Shown one piece after another: positions 63,013-64,000 of a stretch of 64,000 bases of DNA. The notes below the pieces were generated by a model that worked only from the letters and a program-made list of their open reading frames with translations, was not told the DNA's origin and did not search any database. Every line of letters starts with the position of its first letter. Position 1 is the stretch's first letter. This DNA is from Desmonostoc vinosum HA7617-LM4. Its GTDB lineage: Bacteria; Cyanobacteriota; Cyanobacteriia; Cyanobacteriales; Nostocaceae. Both the position numbers and the translations under genes were made by a program. Location: positions 1 through 64,000 of the forward strand of contig JAHHHC010000005.1 of assembly GCA_019359515.1 (NCBI GenBank), in the 5' to 3' direction.

Positions 63013-64000
63013 CTAGTCTCCCAAATAAATACCCATACCACGAGCAGTTTTCACCAAAGTGCCATTGGGATCAACTGCGCTGTATTGAGCGATCGCTTCT
63101 GTAATTGGCACACTTAACACACGGCGATTTTGCCACGTAACCATGTGATCATATTTACCTTCAGCAATTAAATTAACCGCAGCCACACCAAAGGCGGTTG
63201 CAACTAATCTATCCAATGGTGATGCAGTTCCACCCCGTTGAATATGTCCTAAAACTGTAACTCGCGTTTCTACGCCAATGCGTTGGGTAATTTGATCGGC
63301 TAGGTATTCACCGATACCACCATATCGCCATTGACCAGAATGACTTGTAATCGTTACTGTCTCTCCGTTTTGGGTACGAACTGCCTCGGAAACAATAATT
63401 AAACAGTAGTTTTTACCTTTCTCTTGGCGTTCTTTGATTTTGTAACAAATGTGGTCAATAGCATAAGGAATTTCTGGAATTAAAATTACATCTGCTCCAC
63501 CAGCAATTCCCGCAGCTATGGCAATGTGTCCAGCATCACGTCCCATCACTTCTAAAATCATGACTCGGCTATGACTTGCAGCAGTAAAATGCAACCGATC
63601 TAGTGCTTCTGTAGCGATATTCACCGCTGTATCAAAACCGATAGCATGTTCAGTAACACCAATATCGTTATCAATAGTTTTAGGAATCCCGACTAAGTTA
63701 ATCCCACCTTGTTGGGCAAGGCGACGGAGAATCGCCAAACTCCCATCACCACCAATCCCGATTAATGCTTCTAAACCCAGCTGATTGTAGCCTGCGATAA
63801 TTTCCTCGGAGCGATCGCATAAACTGCCATCCGGCATGGGAAAAGCAAATGGGTCGCCTTTATTAGTCGTACCCAGCATTGTGCCACCCGCAGTTAACAG
63901 CGAATCAACTTGATCAATTTCTAACTTAGTAAATTGTGGCGGACGTGTCATTAACCCTAGAGTTGCTTGCCGAATTCCCAGCACCTCCCAACCATAGGTA
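63013..64000 (-). CDS. pfkA: ATP-dependent 6-phosphofructokinase, N-terminus outside window
   Basis: About 329 residues of PfkA are inside the window; the frame is open through the right edge (TYGWEVLGIRQATLG), so the true start and the first P-loop-like GG segment are beyond 64000. Visible: GIGGDGSL (ATP binding), PKTIDNDI (catalytic region), GRDAGHIA, and GHIQRGGTASPLDR (fructose-6-phosphate binding). It phosphorylates fructose-6-phosphate in glycolysis. It is convergent with mutS2, 28 bp apart. Confidence 0.95.
   Translation of the reverse strand, partial: TYGWEVLGIRQATLGLMTRPPQFTKLEIDQVDSLLTAGGTMLGTTNKGDPFAFPMPDGSLCDRSEEIIAGYNQLGLEALIGIGGDGSLAILRRLAQQGGINLVGIPKTIDNDIGVTEHAIGFDTAVNIATEALDRLHFTAASHSRVMILEVMGRDAGHIAIAAGIAGGADVILIPEIPYAIDHICYKIKERQEKGKNYCLIIVSEAVRTQNGETVTITSHSGQWRYGGIGEYLADQITQRIGVETRVTVLGHIQRGGTASPLDRLVATAFGVAAVNLIAEGKYDHMVTWQNRRVLSVPITEAIAQYSAVDPNGTLVKTARGMGIYLGD

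Noticed and set aside
62983-63013. A gene between mutS2 and pfkA
   Set aside because: Only 28 bp of repeat-like sequence lies between the two convergent stops.

Overview
The window looks like a chromosomal segment of a heterocyst-forming, filamentous cyanobacterium of the Nostoc/Anabaena group. The evidence is a complete molybdenum nitrogenase cluster of the heterocystous type (nifB-fdxN-nifS-nifU-nifH-nifD-nifK-nifE-nifN-nifX-DUF269-CCE_0567-nifW-hesA-hesB-fdxH), a nifD gene split by an XisA-type developmental excision element, a heterocyst ferredoxin, cyanobacterial uptake hydrogenase genes, many GCGATCGC (HIP1) sites, and many G/C-rich short tandem repeats between genes. I cannot name the species.

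Layout. 0-6 kb: a ferredoxin-like protein and an SDR protein, divergent from a TetR regulator with a visible operator array, then a bacteriocin-like precursor and a stretch of gene fragments, toxin-antitoxin genes and dispersed repeats. 6-12 kb: hupS, hupL (uninterrupted) and the maturation protease hupW, with small antitoxin-like genes, a DUF3598 gene and repeats between them. 12-14.3 kb: an ankyrin / SagB-type oxidoreductase / hypothetical operon. 15-24.7 kb, minus strand: mop (plus strand), feoA, fdxH, hesB, hesA, nifW, CCE_0567-like, DUF269, nifX, nifN, nifE, a Mo-dependent-nitrogenase-like gene, nifK and the 3' end of nifD. 24.7-36.55 kb: an 11.85 kb nifD element bounded by 11-bp direct repeats. 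It carries xisA, a Uma2 gene, two MASE1 sensor kinases, a Rieske-type FAD oxidoreductase, a receiver-kinase and a hypothetical gene, together with two kinds of MITE and a tandem repeat. 36.55-44 kb: the 5' part of nifD, nifH, a relic of the cyanoglobin gene glbN, nifU, nifS, fdxN and nifB. 45-49 kb: an S41 peptidase, an alcohol-dehydrogenase-like protein and small hypotheticals. 49.5-53.9 kb, plus strand: nifP, two small cyanobacterial proteins, nifV, nifZ, nifT and a ferredoxin-like protein. 54-64 kb: duplicated Uma2 genes, a 5'-truncated kinase/cyclophilin gene, a DUF2887 nuclease-like gene and housekeeping genes (plsC, AI-2E transporter, DUF2288, mutS2, pfkA).

How the genes work together. 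NifHDK is the enzyme. NifB, NifE, NifN, NifX and NifV (homocitrate) make and carry FeMo-co. NifU, NifS and HesB supply Fe-S clusters, and NifP supplies the O-acetylserine that leads to cysteine for NifS. NifW, NifZ and NifT are accessory. FdxH and FdxN carry electrons. Mop and FeoA point to Mo and Fe handling. HupSL, matured by HupW, recaptures the H2 made by nitrogenase. Nitrogenase can only be made after the nifD element is excised, which would rebuild a 499-residue NifD; the element's sensor-kinase cargo would then leave the heterocyst chromosome.

Most notable observations: (1) the same array of three 22-bp-phased motifs lies upstream of both nifB and nifP and fits CnfR/PatB control; (2) a glbN relic that keeps the proximal-histidine region lies between nifU and nifH; (3) the fdxN leader is tandemly triplicated; (4) an intergenic-type repeat has inserted in frame inside MutS2 between Walker A and Walker B; (5) the nifD element has a signalling cargo and symmetric candidate arm sites. 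Comparisons with known genes are from memory; no database search was run.
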